From NCBI RefSeq assembly GCF_030269125.1, contig NZ_BSSM01000015.1, positions 62,001 through 126,000 of the forward strand: a stretch of 64,000 nt of DNA, given 5' to 3'. The notes beneath the pieces are model-generated. The model had not been told where the DNA came from, did no database searches, and saw only the letters and a list, made by a program, of their open reading frames with translations. Position numbers and translations under genes: made by a program. Every line of letters begins with the position of its first letter. Positions within the stretch are counted from its first letter, which is position 1. This document shows positions 25,516-32,558 of the stretch, one piece after another. Origin of the DNA: Streptomyces hygroscopicus subsp. hygroscopicus. GTDB lineage: Bacteria > Actinomycetota > Actinomycetes > Streptomycetales > Streptomycetaceae.

Positions 25516-25925
25516 TCGATGAGGTCCACGGAGCCGTGCGCGGCGAGCGGCAAGTAGGGCGGCTCGACCCCTTCGAGACGCCCGAACTTGCGGGCCTGCG
25601 CCAGGTAGCCGCGCTCCGTCAGTGGTTGCCGTCCCACCGTCGCAGGCGGGTTAGGGCGGCCGGCCAGGTCGCGCCAGGGAATGGCACCCGACGGGCCGGG
25701 CCGCGCGATGACGTCGACGTGGGGGCCGTGCAGCCAGCCGCGCTCCAGACACACCACGGGTGCGCGGTACACGGATCGCAGGTCTCGTATCAGCGGCACG
25801 ACTTCTTCCGCCGTCCACCGGGGCGATATCGGGACTCTGCTGAAGATTCTTATCCCTACGGGGCTCTTCCCGACGGGAACCTTCTCTTCCGTTGTCCGGC
25901 TTGCGTCTGTCACGGCCGGAATCAT
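25516..25925 (-). pseudogene. Truncated RiPP biosynthesis gene, possibly LanB-C/thiopeptide-type bacteriocin protein
   Basis: About 136 residues from an ATG at 25925 until the insertion border. The block VVPLIRDLRSVYRAPVVC followed by ERGWLHGPHVDVIARPG resembles the GPHLRVR-type core of the small C-terminal lantibiotic-dehydratase domain, which forms the central pyridine in thiopeptides or eliminates glutamate in lanthipeptides. The rest is missing: beyond the border the frame runs antisense to the host gene. No clear ribosome site was seen, so the true start may differ. The assignment is tentative and rests on one motif and on the nearby thiopeptide-like precursor. Confidence 0.45.
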
Positions 25926-26097
25926 GCCTGCCGCATGGACGAGAAAAGCGGCCGCGCAGAATTTCGATGACGGATATCACGGCACGCGTGACATCCGTCA
26001 TTCGGTACCTCTTCCAGCCACGCGCCGCTGGTGATCCATGTGGGGCACTCGGCAGACACCCACATGCGGGCATCCGTACCCGAGGAGTAGGGATCCG
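25926..26097. other. Intergenic region in the insert
   Basis: 172 bp between two minus-strand genes with no supported coding sequence. It presumably contains the promoter or leader of the truncated RiPP gene. Confidence 0.4.
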
Positions 26098-26727
26098 TCA
26101 GCGACGGGCAGGCATCCGGCGACCGGCAGAGTCACTCGTGCTCCGCGACGCCCGCACTGCCGACACCAGTACGGCACCCCACAGCGCCGCGGCGCAGCCC
26201 AGCCCGGGCAGCCCCTGCCAGACCGCCTGGCTACCGCCCAGCGAGGCGGCGACGATCAACGCGGCGGCGGCGACCGCGACCATCGCCGTGCCGAGGACCT
26301 TGAGGACCGGCGCCCCGAGCACCCTGGCCAGGGGGAAGAAGTGCGCACCAACGACCAGGGCCGCCCAGGCGAACACCGCGTGCGGCTGGTGGAAACGGGT
26401 ACTGATCAGCCCGCCTCCCACTCCGATGAGGACGGCCTGCACCACCAGGAGGCGGGTGAAGGCCCGGCCGCGACGCGGCAGGGGCGCTCCAGAGCGCATC
26501 GGGGCCACGCGGTGCACCTTGCGCAGCCGCATGACAGCGAAGACCACGGCGACGATCAGGACGGCGCCGGCCGCCGCCGTGGTCTGTCGCGCCTCGCCGC
26601 GCAGACCGGTGACTCCGATGAGGTACCAGATCCCGCCGAACAGCGCTCCGATCAGAGCCCCTCTGCCGCCGGTCCGGGCGGGGGCGAGGTCCTCTGCAGT
26701 GTGTGACCCGTTGTCCAGGCTGTCCAT
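26098..26727 (-). CDS. Integral membrane protein of the inserted cluster, unknown function
   Basis: 209 aa from an ATG at 26727 with AGGAGA seven bases upstream (an upstream ATG at 26868 lacks one). After a short polar N-terminus there are about six hydrophobic segments (ALIGALFGGIWYLIGVTG, AVLIVAVVFAVM, LLVVQAVLIGVGGGLI, HAVFAWAALVVGAHFF, VLGTAMVAVAAAALIVAA, GLGCAAALWGAVLVS). No transporter signature was seen. It is divergent from the precursor peptide gene across a palindrome-rich region, so immunity or export is possible but unproven. Confidence 0.65.
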   Translation of the reverse strand: MDSLDNGSHTAEDLAPARTGGRGALIGALFGGIWYLIGVTGLRGEARQTTAAAGAVLIVAVVFAVMRLRKVHRVAPMRSGAPLPRRGRAFTRLLVVQAVLIGVGGGLISTRFHQPHAVFAWAALVVGAHFFPLARVLGAPVLKVLGTAMVAVAAAALIVAASLGGSQAVWQGLPGLGCAAALWGAVLVSAVRASRSTSDSAGRRMPARR

Positions 26728-26864
26728 GGGCTGATCTCCTGTATGCGGCGCGGGCGGAGGCGGTGGTCTGGGCATGCACGTCCGGACGGGGAACGCGGCA
26801 TGCGGATCGCCCCGAATCCTGTCCATTCTCCCGCGCGTTACCCCACCAGGGATCCGAAACCCGT

Positions 26865-26897
26865 TCATCGGTGCTCACCGATGACGTTTGTCATCGG
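26865..26897. promoter_or_regulatory. Operator-like array of three alternating TCATCGG half-sites
   Basis: TCATCGGT-GCTC-ACCGATGA at 26865-26884 is a perfect inverted repeat with a 4-nt centre. Its right arm is also the left arm of a second one, CCGATGAC-GTTT-GTCATCGG at 26878-26897. It lies in the divergent region between the membrane protein and the precursor peptide, where a pathway regulator would bind. No regulator gene is in the insert. Confidence 0.6.
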
Positions 26898-27013
26898 CTT
26901 CATGAGTGATGTCAGCGTTCTCCGACCAACCGTCCCTGCATCGACGCGAGTTCATGCACCATCAGCATGCCCGTCCGCCTGGCCGGGAATTTAAAAGGAC
27001 GAAAGGAATCGCC

Positions 27014-27190
27014 GTGTCTGCTAACACTGCAGTTACCGCCGACTTCGACGAGCTGTTCGGCTCCTTCGACATCGAGGAGCTCGAGGTGCTCGACGTCGCC
27101 GACGGCGTTGCGCTGCCGGAGATGGGCGCCTCCTCGGGCAATGCCGTGTGCTGCTCCTCGTCGTCGTCCTCCTCGTCGTCCTGCTGCTGA
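27014..27190 (+). CDS. Thiopeptide-type (thiocillin-family) RiPP precursor peptide
   Basis: 58 aa from a GTG with AAAGGA six bases upstream. The acidic leader (residues ~9-38: FDELFGSFDIEELEVLDV then DGVALPEMGAS) matches thiopeptide leaders, where an LEVLD-type recognition stretch and a VALPExGAS junction precede the core. The C-terminus is SSGNAV-CC-S9-CC: two Cys (46-47), nine consecutive Ser (48-56) and two Cys (57-58). Cys and Ser are the residues made into azoles and dehydroalanines by YcaO and LanB-type enzymes. None of those enzymes is intact in the window. The core differs from the classical Ser-Cys-Thr-Thr thiopeptides. Confidence 0.85.
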   Translation: MSANTAVTADFDELFGSFDIEELEVLDVADGVALPEMGASSGNAVCCSSSSSSSSSCC

Positions 27191-27211
27191 GCGGACGGCA
27201 AGGAAGGTGAG

Positions 27212-27242
27212 GTCCGTCCGGCGGCTCTGCCGCCGGACGGAC
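27212..27242 (+). terminator. Attenuator/terminator hairpin after the precursor gene
   Basis: Perfect 14-bp stem starting GTCCGTCCGGCGGC with a 3-nt loop, 21 bases after the precursor stop and about 30 before the ligase start. In RiPP operons such a hairpin lets the precursor be made in excess over enzymes. Confidence 0.8.
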
Positions 27243-27274
27243 CCGGGGCAGTCATGATCGAGCAGGAGGCCAGA

Positions 27275-28978
27275 GTGACGGTGCGGGCGTCCAATCGGCC
27301 GTACACGCGGGACACGCAGCAGTGCGACGCGCCACCCCCTTATCTCACACGGATCCTCGCCGCATGCCGCGCCGAGCCCGCCCGGACCGTGCTGCGCTGG
27401 AGGGAACTGTCTCTCACCGGCAGGGACTTCGCCGTGTGTGTGGCGCAGGCTCACACGGCGCTCCTCACCGCCCAGGAGGGTCACCTCGCCGGCCCCAGCA
27501 CGGTGGGGCTGCTCACCGAGCCGAACCACCCGGCTCTGCTGACGTACCGGTATGCCGCCCATCTGCTGGGCCACTCCGTCGTCCACCTACGCTCGACGAA
27601 CCCCGGCCCCGACGGCGCGTTGATCGACACCGCGGGGCAGGCGGAGATCCTCGGGGCGTGGGGAGCCCGGCTGCTCGTTGTCGACGAGGCGCACAGGAAC
27701 CAGGCCGATGCCATCGGCCGAAGCCTTGGCGGGGCCCTGCGGATTCTCACCGTCGGCCCGATGCCGGGCGAGGCCCCCTCCGCCACGGGAATGGCGTCCG
27801 ACTTGATCGTGGAACCCGACGCGCGCATGAGCCCCGACCTGATCACGTACACCAGTGGGAGTACCGGGCGGCCCAAAGCCGTTCGACAGCGGTGGGCCGC
27901 GTGGAACGCCCTGGTGCAGCAGGACGCCTCCGACCTCGAAGCCGAACACCCCGTCATGCTCGTGGTGACTCCGCTCAGCCACGCCGTCGGCGCCATGGCA
28001 GACGCCGTACTCGCCGCAGGCGGATCCCTGCTCCTGCACGAGCGCTTCACCGCCGATGCCGTCCTGGACGCCATCGGCACGCACCGCGTCACCCGGACCT
28101 ACCTGGCTGTCCCGCATCTGTACGCACTGCTCGAGCACCCCAGGCTGTCGCACACCGATGTCAGTTCACTACGGGCCCTCATCTACAGCGGCTCCCCCGC
28201 CGTCCCCGCACGCCTGGATGAGGCCCGGCGGACATTCGGCCACTGCCTCGTGCAGTGCTACGGGACCACCGAGGCCGGACGCATCACCGCCCTGGACCCG
28301 CTCGACCACGCAGAGCCCGACCTGCTGCCTTCCGTCGGCCGTCCATTCCCAGGCATCGACGTTCGCGTGTGCCCTCCGGACGGCACCACGCCCCTACCGG
28401 ACGGAAGCACGGGCGAGGTGTGGGTGCGCTCCCCGTACATGATGAGCGACTACCCCGCTGACCCCGCGCTCACCGGCCGTACACTGCACGACGGCTGGCT
28501 GCGCACCGGCGACCTCGGGCATTGGGACGTGTACGGCTATCTGCATCTGACCGGGCGACGCGACGGCGTCATCAAGACCGCTGGAGTCCGCGTGCGGTCT
28601 GAAGAGGTAGCCCGCGTCCTGGCCGCACACCCAGACGTTCGCGACGCCGTGGTGTACGGGGTCCGGGACAGTGACGCGATGGAACACGTTGCTGCCGCCG
28701 TTGCGCCGCACCCCGGCCGCCACGACGCTCAAGCCCTGCTCACCGCGCTCGCCCGCCAGGCCGCAAACCTGCTGTCGCCCCAGCACGCCCCAAGCCACCT
28801 CGTGTGCTGGCGGGAGCTGCCCCTCACCGACAACGGCAAGCCGGACATGGGCCGTATCACCGCTCCGCACGGCGACCCGGACGTGCTCACGATCACCGAG
28901 GCAACCGACATGGCCGATCCGGCCGAATCCGAGGCAGCCGACACGAACGAGCCGGCCGAGATACCCGGAGGGCACTGA
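27275..28978 (+). CDS. Stand-alone AMP-forming acyl/aminoacyl ligase (adenylation enzyme)
   Basis: 567 aa from a GTG preceded by AGGAGG (an upstream ATG at 27254 is in frame). Complete ANL-superfamily set: P-loop TYTSGSTGRPKA (residues 191-202), VTPLSHAVGAM, YGTTEAGRITAL, GDLGHWD with the ribose-binding Asp, the hinge GRRDGVIKTAGVRVRSEEV, and catalytic Lys in LTDNGKPD (about residue 522). It activates a carboxylate as acyl-AMP; closest in appearance to fatty-acid or aryl/acyl-CoA ligases. It has no carrier domain of its own and sits between the RiPP precursor and an NRPS condensation gene, 2 bases ahead of the latter, so they are surely cotranscribed. The substrate is unknown. Confidence 0.85.
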   Translation: MTVRASNRPYTRDTQQCDAPPPYLTRILAACRAEPARTVLRWRELSLTGRDFAVCVAQAHTALLTAQEGHLAGPSTVGLLTEPNHPALLTYRYAAHLLGHSVVHLRSTNPGPDGALIDTAGQAEILGAWGARLLVVDEAHRNQADAIGRSLGGALRILTVGPMPGEAPSATGMASDLIVEPDARMSPDLITYTSGSTGRPKAVRQRWAAWNALVQQDASDLEAEHPVMLVVTPLSHAVGAMADAVLAAGGSLLLHERFTADAVLDAIGTHRVTRTYLAVPHLYALLEHPRLSHTDVSSLRALIYSGSPAVPARLDEARRTFGHCLVQCYGTTEAGRITALDPLDHAEPDLLPSVGRPFPGIDVRVCPPDGTTPLPDGSTGEVWVRSPYMMSDYPADPALTGRTLHDGWLRTGDLGHWDVYGYLHLTGRRDGVIKTAGVRVRSEEVARVLAAHPDVRDAVVYGVRDSDAMEHVAAAVAPHPGRHDAQALLTALARQAANLLSPQHAPSHLVCWRELPLTDNGKPDMGRITAPHGDPDVLTITEATDMADPAESEAADTNEPAEIPGGH

Positions 28979-28979
28979 C

Positions 28980-31037
28980 ATGCCATCGCCGCTCACTCCC
29001 GCCCAGCGAGGGCTTCTTGTCTCCCTTCTCTACGGCGGGGGCCCGGTCGCGCCGGAGCTCTACCACTTGCAGCTGGTGCTGCGCCTCACCGGACGCCTCG
29101 ACGCGGCGAGGCTGCGCTCCGCAGCCGAGGCGCTGCTGCGCCGCACTCCCACCCTGCGCACCGGCTTCGCCCACGCGGACTCACAGGGACCGGTTGCCCG
29201 CGTCACCGGGCCGGAGCAGGCACTCCTTCCCTGGCAGGAGGCCGACCTGCAGGACCTGCCCGCCGACAAGCGGGACGACGCGACCGAACGCCTGACCCTC
29301 TCCGAGCGCACGACGCCCTTCTGCCTGGACCGGCCCCCGCTGCTGCGCATGCTGCTCGTACGCACCGGAGACAACCGGCACATCCTGGTCCTCACCCACC
29401 ACCACCTGGTCTGCGACGGCTGGTCCCAGCACGCCTTGGTCCGCGAGCTGTTCAAGGACTACGCCGGGTCCGCCGCCCCGAGCACGTCCCCGAACGCCAC
29501 ACGAGATCAGCGAGATCGGCCGCTTCGAGACCCTGAACACGAGAAGATCTGGCGCACTGTGCTCGCCGACGCGTCCCCGCTGCTGCTGAGCCCAACTGGC
29601 GCATCGGCCGGTGAACTGCCCGTCCCGGTACGGCTGATGAAGGACGCCGGTGAGGGCCTCGCCCAGCGTCTGACCGTGTGCATGGGCGAGTTGGGCGTCA
29701 CGCTCGACGCCGTCGTGCAGGGCGCATGGGCAGTGCAACTCGCCCAGCTGACCGGCCGGGACACCATCATCGCCGGGGGCCTGGCAACACCGTGGGGGTC
29801 CAGCACGGCGGACACGGACGGGCGGATCGGCGCCCTGGCCACACTCCAGCCGCTGCCCGTTCACATACGGGCGGACCGGAGCTGGAGGGACCTGCTGACC
29901 GGCATACAGCAGCGGCTCGACACGCTCGCACCGACCTCTGCCACACTCGGGGCCGCCGACATCCAGCAGCTCACCGGCGCGGGCCCGCTCTTCGACACTG
30001 CGGCCGTCGTGGAGCACCCACCGGTCACTCCCGAGGACATCGCCCCACTCGTACCGAACCTGCGTCTGGACTCGGCACAGGGGTACGATACCAACCATTA
30101 CGCCGCAAGCTTCTCGGTGGTGCCCGGCAACCGACTCATCCTGCGCCTGGACCACCGCTCCGGCGCTCTGGGCATGGTGTCGCCCGAGCGGCTCCTGGAC
30201 GCGCTCCACCGGACCCTGGAAGAGATCGCTGACCAACCCGACCGTTCGGTCGGCCTGTTGAGCCTCTCCGACGCCGACACGGCCTCTGGCACAGACACCC
30301 TGCCCATCACCTCTGAGACGTTCACGCTCTCCGGTCAAGTCGCCCGGCTCGCCGCCGCCCGTCCTTCAGCCATCGCGGTCAGCGCACCCGAAGGCGACCT
30401 GACCTACGGGGAGTTGGATGCCGCTGTGGAACAGCTCGCACGGCGCCTCGTCCAGGCCGGGGCCGGACAGGACGACGTCGTCGCGCTCGTGCTGCCGGCG
30501 TACCTGCCGGCCGGGGAGACGAGCCTCGGCCGGGGCCCGCAGGGACTCGGTCTCGGCTACCCGGAGGGCGCCGCGATCCTGCTCTCGGTCCTGCTGCTGG
30601 TCTTCCTCGGCTGGAAGCTCAGCGGGACGACCTTCCGGATCACCGAGATCGTCTCCTTCCGGGGCGAGGCCCTGTTCTGGACGGCGATCCTCGTCTCCAA
30701 CACGCTCGGCACCTCGATGGGCGACTTCCTCTCCGACAGCTCGGGCCTCGGCTATGCGGGCGGCGCCGCCCTGGTGACCGGGGCGCTGCTGGTCCTGGTC
30801 GCGCTGACGAGGGTGCCGGCCGTGCCGAACGTGCTGCTGTTCTGGACCGCCTTCGTGCTGACCCGCCCGCTGGGCGCCACGGCCGGCGACCTGTTGACCA
30901 AGCCGGTCGCCAAGGGCGGGCTCGACCTGGGCACGGCCGGTTCCTCGGCGGTGCTGCTCATGGTGCTGTTCGGACTGATGGCACATCAGCACGCAACGCG
31001 CACACCCCGCCTCCGGAACACCGGAGGCGGGGTGTGA
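28980..31037 (+). CDS. Chimeric ORF: NRPS condensation domain + start of adenylation domain fused to COG4705-like membrane half
   Basis: 685 aa from an ATG with GGAGGG upstream. Residues 1-~430 are a condensation domain: LTPAQRGLLVSLLYGGG, LRRTPTLRTGFA and the catalytic HHLVCDG (H141, H142, D146, G147). Residues ~450-506 are the beginning of an adenylation domain (core A1, LTYGELDAAVEQLARRLVQAG, then DDVVALVLP). There the NRPS stops. From codon 30525 the same frame continues as the second half of the interrupted membrane protein (LGRGPQGLGLGYPEG, helices, NTLGTSMGDFLSD). No carrier domain. The ORF is intact as DNA, but a functional product is unlikely. Confidence 0.75.
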   Translation: MPSPLTPAQRGLLVSLLYGGGPVAPELYHLQLVLRLTGRLDAARLRSAAEALLRRTPTLRTGFAHADSQGPVARVTGPEQALLPWQEADLQDLPADKRDDATERLTLSERTTPFCLDRPPLLRMLLVRTGDNRHILVLTHHHLVCDGWSQHALVRELFKDYAGSAAPSTSPNATRDQRDRPLRDPEHEKIWRTVLADASPLLLSPTGASAGELPVPVRLMKDAGEGLAQRLTVCMGELGVTLDAVVQGAWAVQLAQLTGRDTIIAGGLATPWGSSTADTDGRIGALATLQPLPVHIRADRSWRDLLTGIQQRLDTLAPTSATLGAADIQQLTGAGPLFDTAAVVEHPPVTPEDIAPLVPNLRLDSAQGYDTNHYAASFSVVPGNRLILRLDHRSGALGMVSPERLLDALHRTLEEIADQPDRSVGLLSLSDADTASGTDTLPITSETFTLSGQVARLAAARPSAIAVSAPEGDLTYGELDAAVEQLARRLVQAGAGQDDVVALVLPAYLPAGETSLGRGPQGLGLGYPEGAAILLSVLLLVFLGWKLSGTTFRITEIVSFRGEALFWTAILVSNTLGTSMGDFLSDSSGLGYAGGAALVTGALLVLVALTRVPAVPNVLLFWTAFVLTRPLGATAGDLLTKPVAKGGLDLGTAGSSAVLLMVLFGLMAHQHATRTPRLRNTGGGV
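30525..30534 (+). repeat. Direct repeat, right border of insertion
   Basis: CTCGGCCGGG, second copy, in the same codon phase as the one at 25506-25515. Confidence 0.6.
30525..31037 (+). pseudogene. 3' half of the COG4705-like membrane protein gene
   Basis: 170 residues with helices AAILLSVLLLVFLGWKL, ALFWTAILVSNTLGTSMGDFLSD, AALVTGALLVLVALTRV, VLLFWTAFVLTRPLGATAGDLL and SAVLLMVLFGLMA. Internal repeats (TLGTSMGDFLSD and PLGATAGDLLTK) parallel motifs TLGEIAGDLFSQ and MAGTTLSDFMN of the 5' half, confirming they belong together. Joined at the repeat they give about 275 aa. Confidence 0.8.
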
Positions 31038-31038
31038 G

Positions 31039-31111
31039 TGGAGCGCCGGGCAGGCCTTGCACCTGCATCTCCCCGCAGGAAGCGGGACGTCTTTCCTTGG
31101 ACCACCAACGC
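31039..31111 (-). tRNA. tRNA-Gly(UCC)-like gene with atypical T-loop
   Basis: Folds by hand as a cloverleaf on the minus strand. Acceptor arms GCGTTGG / CCGGCGC pair fully (two G-U pairs); discriminator U then encoded CCA. The D-arm is short (GTC/GAC, loop with GG). The anticodon arm TCCCG / CGGGG has the 7-nt loop CTTCCTG, U33 and anticodon TCC at 31080-31078. The T-stem GCAGG / CCTGC is perfect but the T-loop is TGCAAGG, not TTCRANN. It is 73 nt including CCA. Its 3' end abuts the membrane-protein stop codon. It may be a non-canonical glycine tRNA or a decayed one. Confidence 0.68.
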
Positions 31112-31152
31112 ACTGCGTTCGTACCGGGTTTCCGGCCGTTCGCTGTGTGATG

Positions 31153-31182
31153 ATCATAGACCGCCGCGGGCGGCGACCGCAA
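31153..31182 (-). promoter_or_regulatory. Possible promoter of the tRNA-like gene
   Basis: TTGCGG (31182-31177), 18-bp spacer, TATGAT (31158-31153) on the minus strand, about 42 bases before the tRNA 5' end. Confidence 0.35.
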
Positions 31183-31215
31183 ACTCCGCCGGAACGAGGG
31201 GGACCGAGGCAACCC

Positions 31216-31473
31216 CTACTCGGACGCGACCGCCTCGAAGCGCCAGCGGTGCACGGCCCGGGTGACCAACCCTGGTTCAGGCTCCGGCAGTTCCGGCACC
31301 GCCGCGTCGTACGGCGCCTCCCACCACGTGATGACCAGCACCCGGTCCTGCGGCGCGCGGAAGGTCTCGCGCCGCGACGGCGCCGGGTCCAGCCGCTGTG
31401 CGCGGGCCCAGGCGAGCAGCTCCTCGCCCCGGCCCTCCGCGGCGCGCGCCTCCCACATCAGCGCGAGGCTCAC
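31216..31473 (-). CDS. Small conserved protein following tsaD
   Basis: 85 aa. The ATG overlaps the tsaD stop (ATGA), so it is translationally coupled. Composition is a compact alpha/beta protein (MSLALMWEARAAEGRGEELLAWA ... RVLVITWWEAP ... RWRFEAV), reminiscent of the dimeric alpha-beta barrel type. Function unknown. Confidence 0.7.
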   Translation of the reverse strand: MSLALMWEARAAEGRGEELLAWARAQRLDPAPSRRETFRAPQDRVLVITWWEAPYDAAVPELPEPEPGLVTRAVHRWRFEAVASE

Positions 31474-32558
31474 GGGTACAGGTTCCCCTCGCCGACCTCG
31501 TGCACATGGTCGTGGTCACCCGGCACATGCGGGTCGGTGACCGGCAGGGAGGAGTCGGCCGACAGGTCCCAGCCGGAGGCGGCCCGGCCCCGCGCGACCA
31601 TCTCGGCGCCGAGCGCGGCCACCATCGCGCCGTTGTCCGTGCACAGCTTGGGGCGCGGCACCCGCAGCCGGATGCCGGCCGCCTCGCAGCGCTCCTGGGC
31701 GAGGGCGCGCAGCCGGGAGTTCGCCGCGACACCGCCGCCGATCATCAGGTGGTCGACGCCCTCGTCCTTGCAGGCGCGCACGGCCTTGCGGGTGAGCACG
31801 TCCACCACGGCCTCCTGGAAGGACGCGGCCACGTCGCGCACCGGGACCTCCTCGCCGGCCGCGCGCTTGGCCTCGATCCAGCGGGCCACGGCGGTCTTCA
31901 GGCCGGAGAAGGAGAAGTCGTACGCCGGGTCGCGCGGGCCGGTCAGACCGCGCGGGAAGCTGATCGCCTCCGGGTCGCCCTCCTTCGCGTACCGGTCGAT
32001 GACCGGACCGCCGGGGAAGCCCAGGTTCAGCACCCGGGCGATCTTGTCGAAGGCCTCGCCGGCCGCGTCGTCGATGGTCGCGCCCATCGGCCGCACGTCG
32101 GCGGTGATGTCCGAGGACAGCAGCAGCGAGGAGTGGCCGCCGGAGACCAGCAGCGCCATCGTCGGCTCGGGCAGCGGGCCGTGCTCCAGCTGGTCCACGC
32201 AGATGTGGGAGGCGAGGTGGTTGACGCCGTAGAGGGGCTTGCCCAGCGCGTAGGCGTAGGCCTTGGCGGCGGAGACGCCGACGAGCAGGGCGCCCGCGAG
32301 GCCGGGACCGGCGGTCACCGAGATGCCGTCGAGGTCCTTGGCGCCGACCCCGGCCTCCTTCAGGGCGCGCTCGATGGTCGGGACCATCGCTTCCAGATGG
32401 GCCCGGGACGCCACCTCGGGGACGACGCCGCCGAAGCGGGCGTGCTCGTCCACGCTGGAGGCGACGGCGTCGGCCAGCAGGGTGGTGCCGCGCACGATGC
32501 CGACGCCGGTCTCGTCGCAGGAGGTCTCGATGCCGAGGACGAGGGGTTCGTCAGCCAT
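31470..32558 (-). CDS. tsaD: tRNA N6-threonylcarbamoyladenosine transferase subunit TsaD
   Basis: 362 aa ASKHA-fold protein (formerly Gcp). With TsaB, TsaE and TsaC it transfers the threonylcarbamoyl group to A37 of ANN-decoding tRNAs. Start MADEPLVLGIETSCDETGVGIV; metal-binding HLASH in LYGVNHLASHICVD; VSGGHSSLLL; C-terminal PRPKLCTDNGAMVAALG. It overlaps rimI (start) and the small gene (stop) in a tight tsaB-rimI-tsaD cluster. Confidence 0.97.
   Translation of the reverse strand: MADEPLVLGIETSCDETGVGIVRGTTLLADAVASSVDEHARFGGVVPEVASRAHLEAMVPTIERALKEAGVGAKDLDGISVTAGPGLAGALLVGVSAAKAYAYALGKPLYGVNHLASHICVDQLEHGPLPEPTMALLVSGGHSSLLLSSDITADVRPMGATIDDAAGEAFDKIARVLNLGFPGGPVIDRYAKEGDPEAISFPRGLTGPRDPAYDFSFSGLKTAVARWIEAKRAAGEEVPVRDVAASFQEAVVDVLTRKAVRACKDEGVDHLMIGGGVAANSRLRALAQERCEAAGIRLRVPRPKLCTDNGAMVAALGAEMVARGRAASGWDLSADSSLPVTDPHVPGDHDHVHEVGEGNLYP

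Larger units (their letters stand above)
25506..30524. mobile_element. About 5.0-kb insertion of a biosynthetic gene cluster fragment
   Basis: A block of foreign genes interrupts the COG4705-like gene. Both ends cut through genes: a RiPP enzyme on the left (minus strand) and an NRPS gene on the right (plus strand). The interval between repeat copies is 5,019 bp, a multiple of three, so removal at the repeat rejoins the membrane-protein frame. No transposase, integrase or terminal inverted repeats are visible, which points to microhomology-mediated capture or an assembly join rather than a classical transposon. Base composition is less GC-extreme than the flanks, notably 25800-26000 and 26820-27010. 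Confidence 0.7.

Noticed and set aside
26038..26734. Plus-strand frames opposite the insert's membrane protein
   Set aside because: No ribosome site and biased shadow composition; the minus-strand frame has hydrophobic helices and AGGAGA before its start.
27146..27190. TCG/TCC-rich Ser run as a possible simple-repeat expansion or sequencing artefact
   Set aside because: The codons are a mixture of TCC, TCG and TCA-free variants, the frame closes with TGC TGC TGA, and the upstream leader is a recognisable thiopeptide leader, so the run is read as a genuine core.
25506..30534. Classical IS element or integrative element
   Set aside because: No transposase, integrase, terminal inverted repeats or att-like tRNA overlap could be seen; the ends cut through genes.
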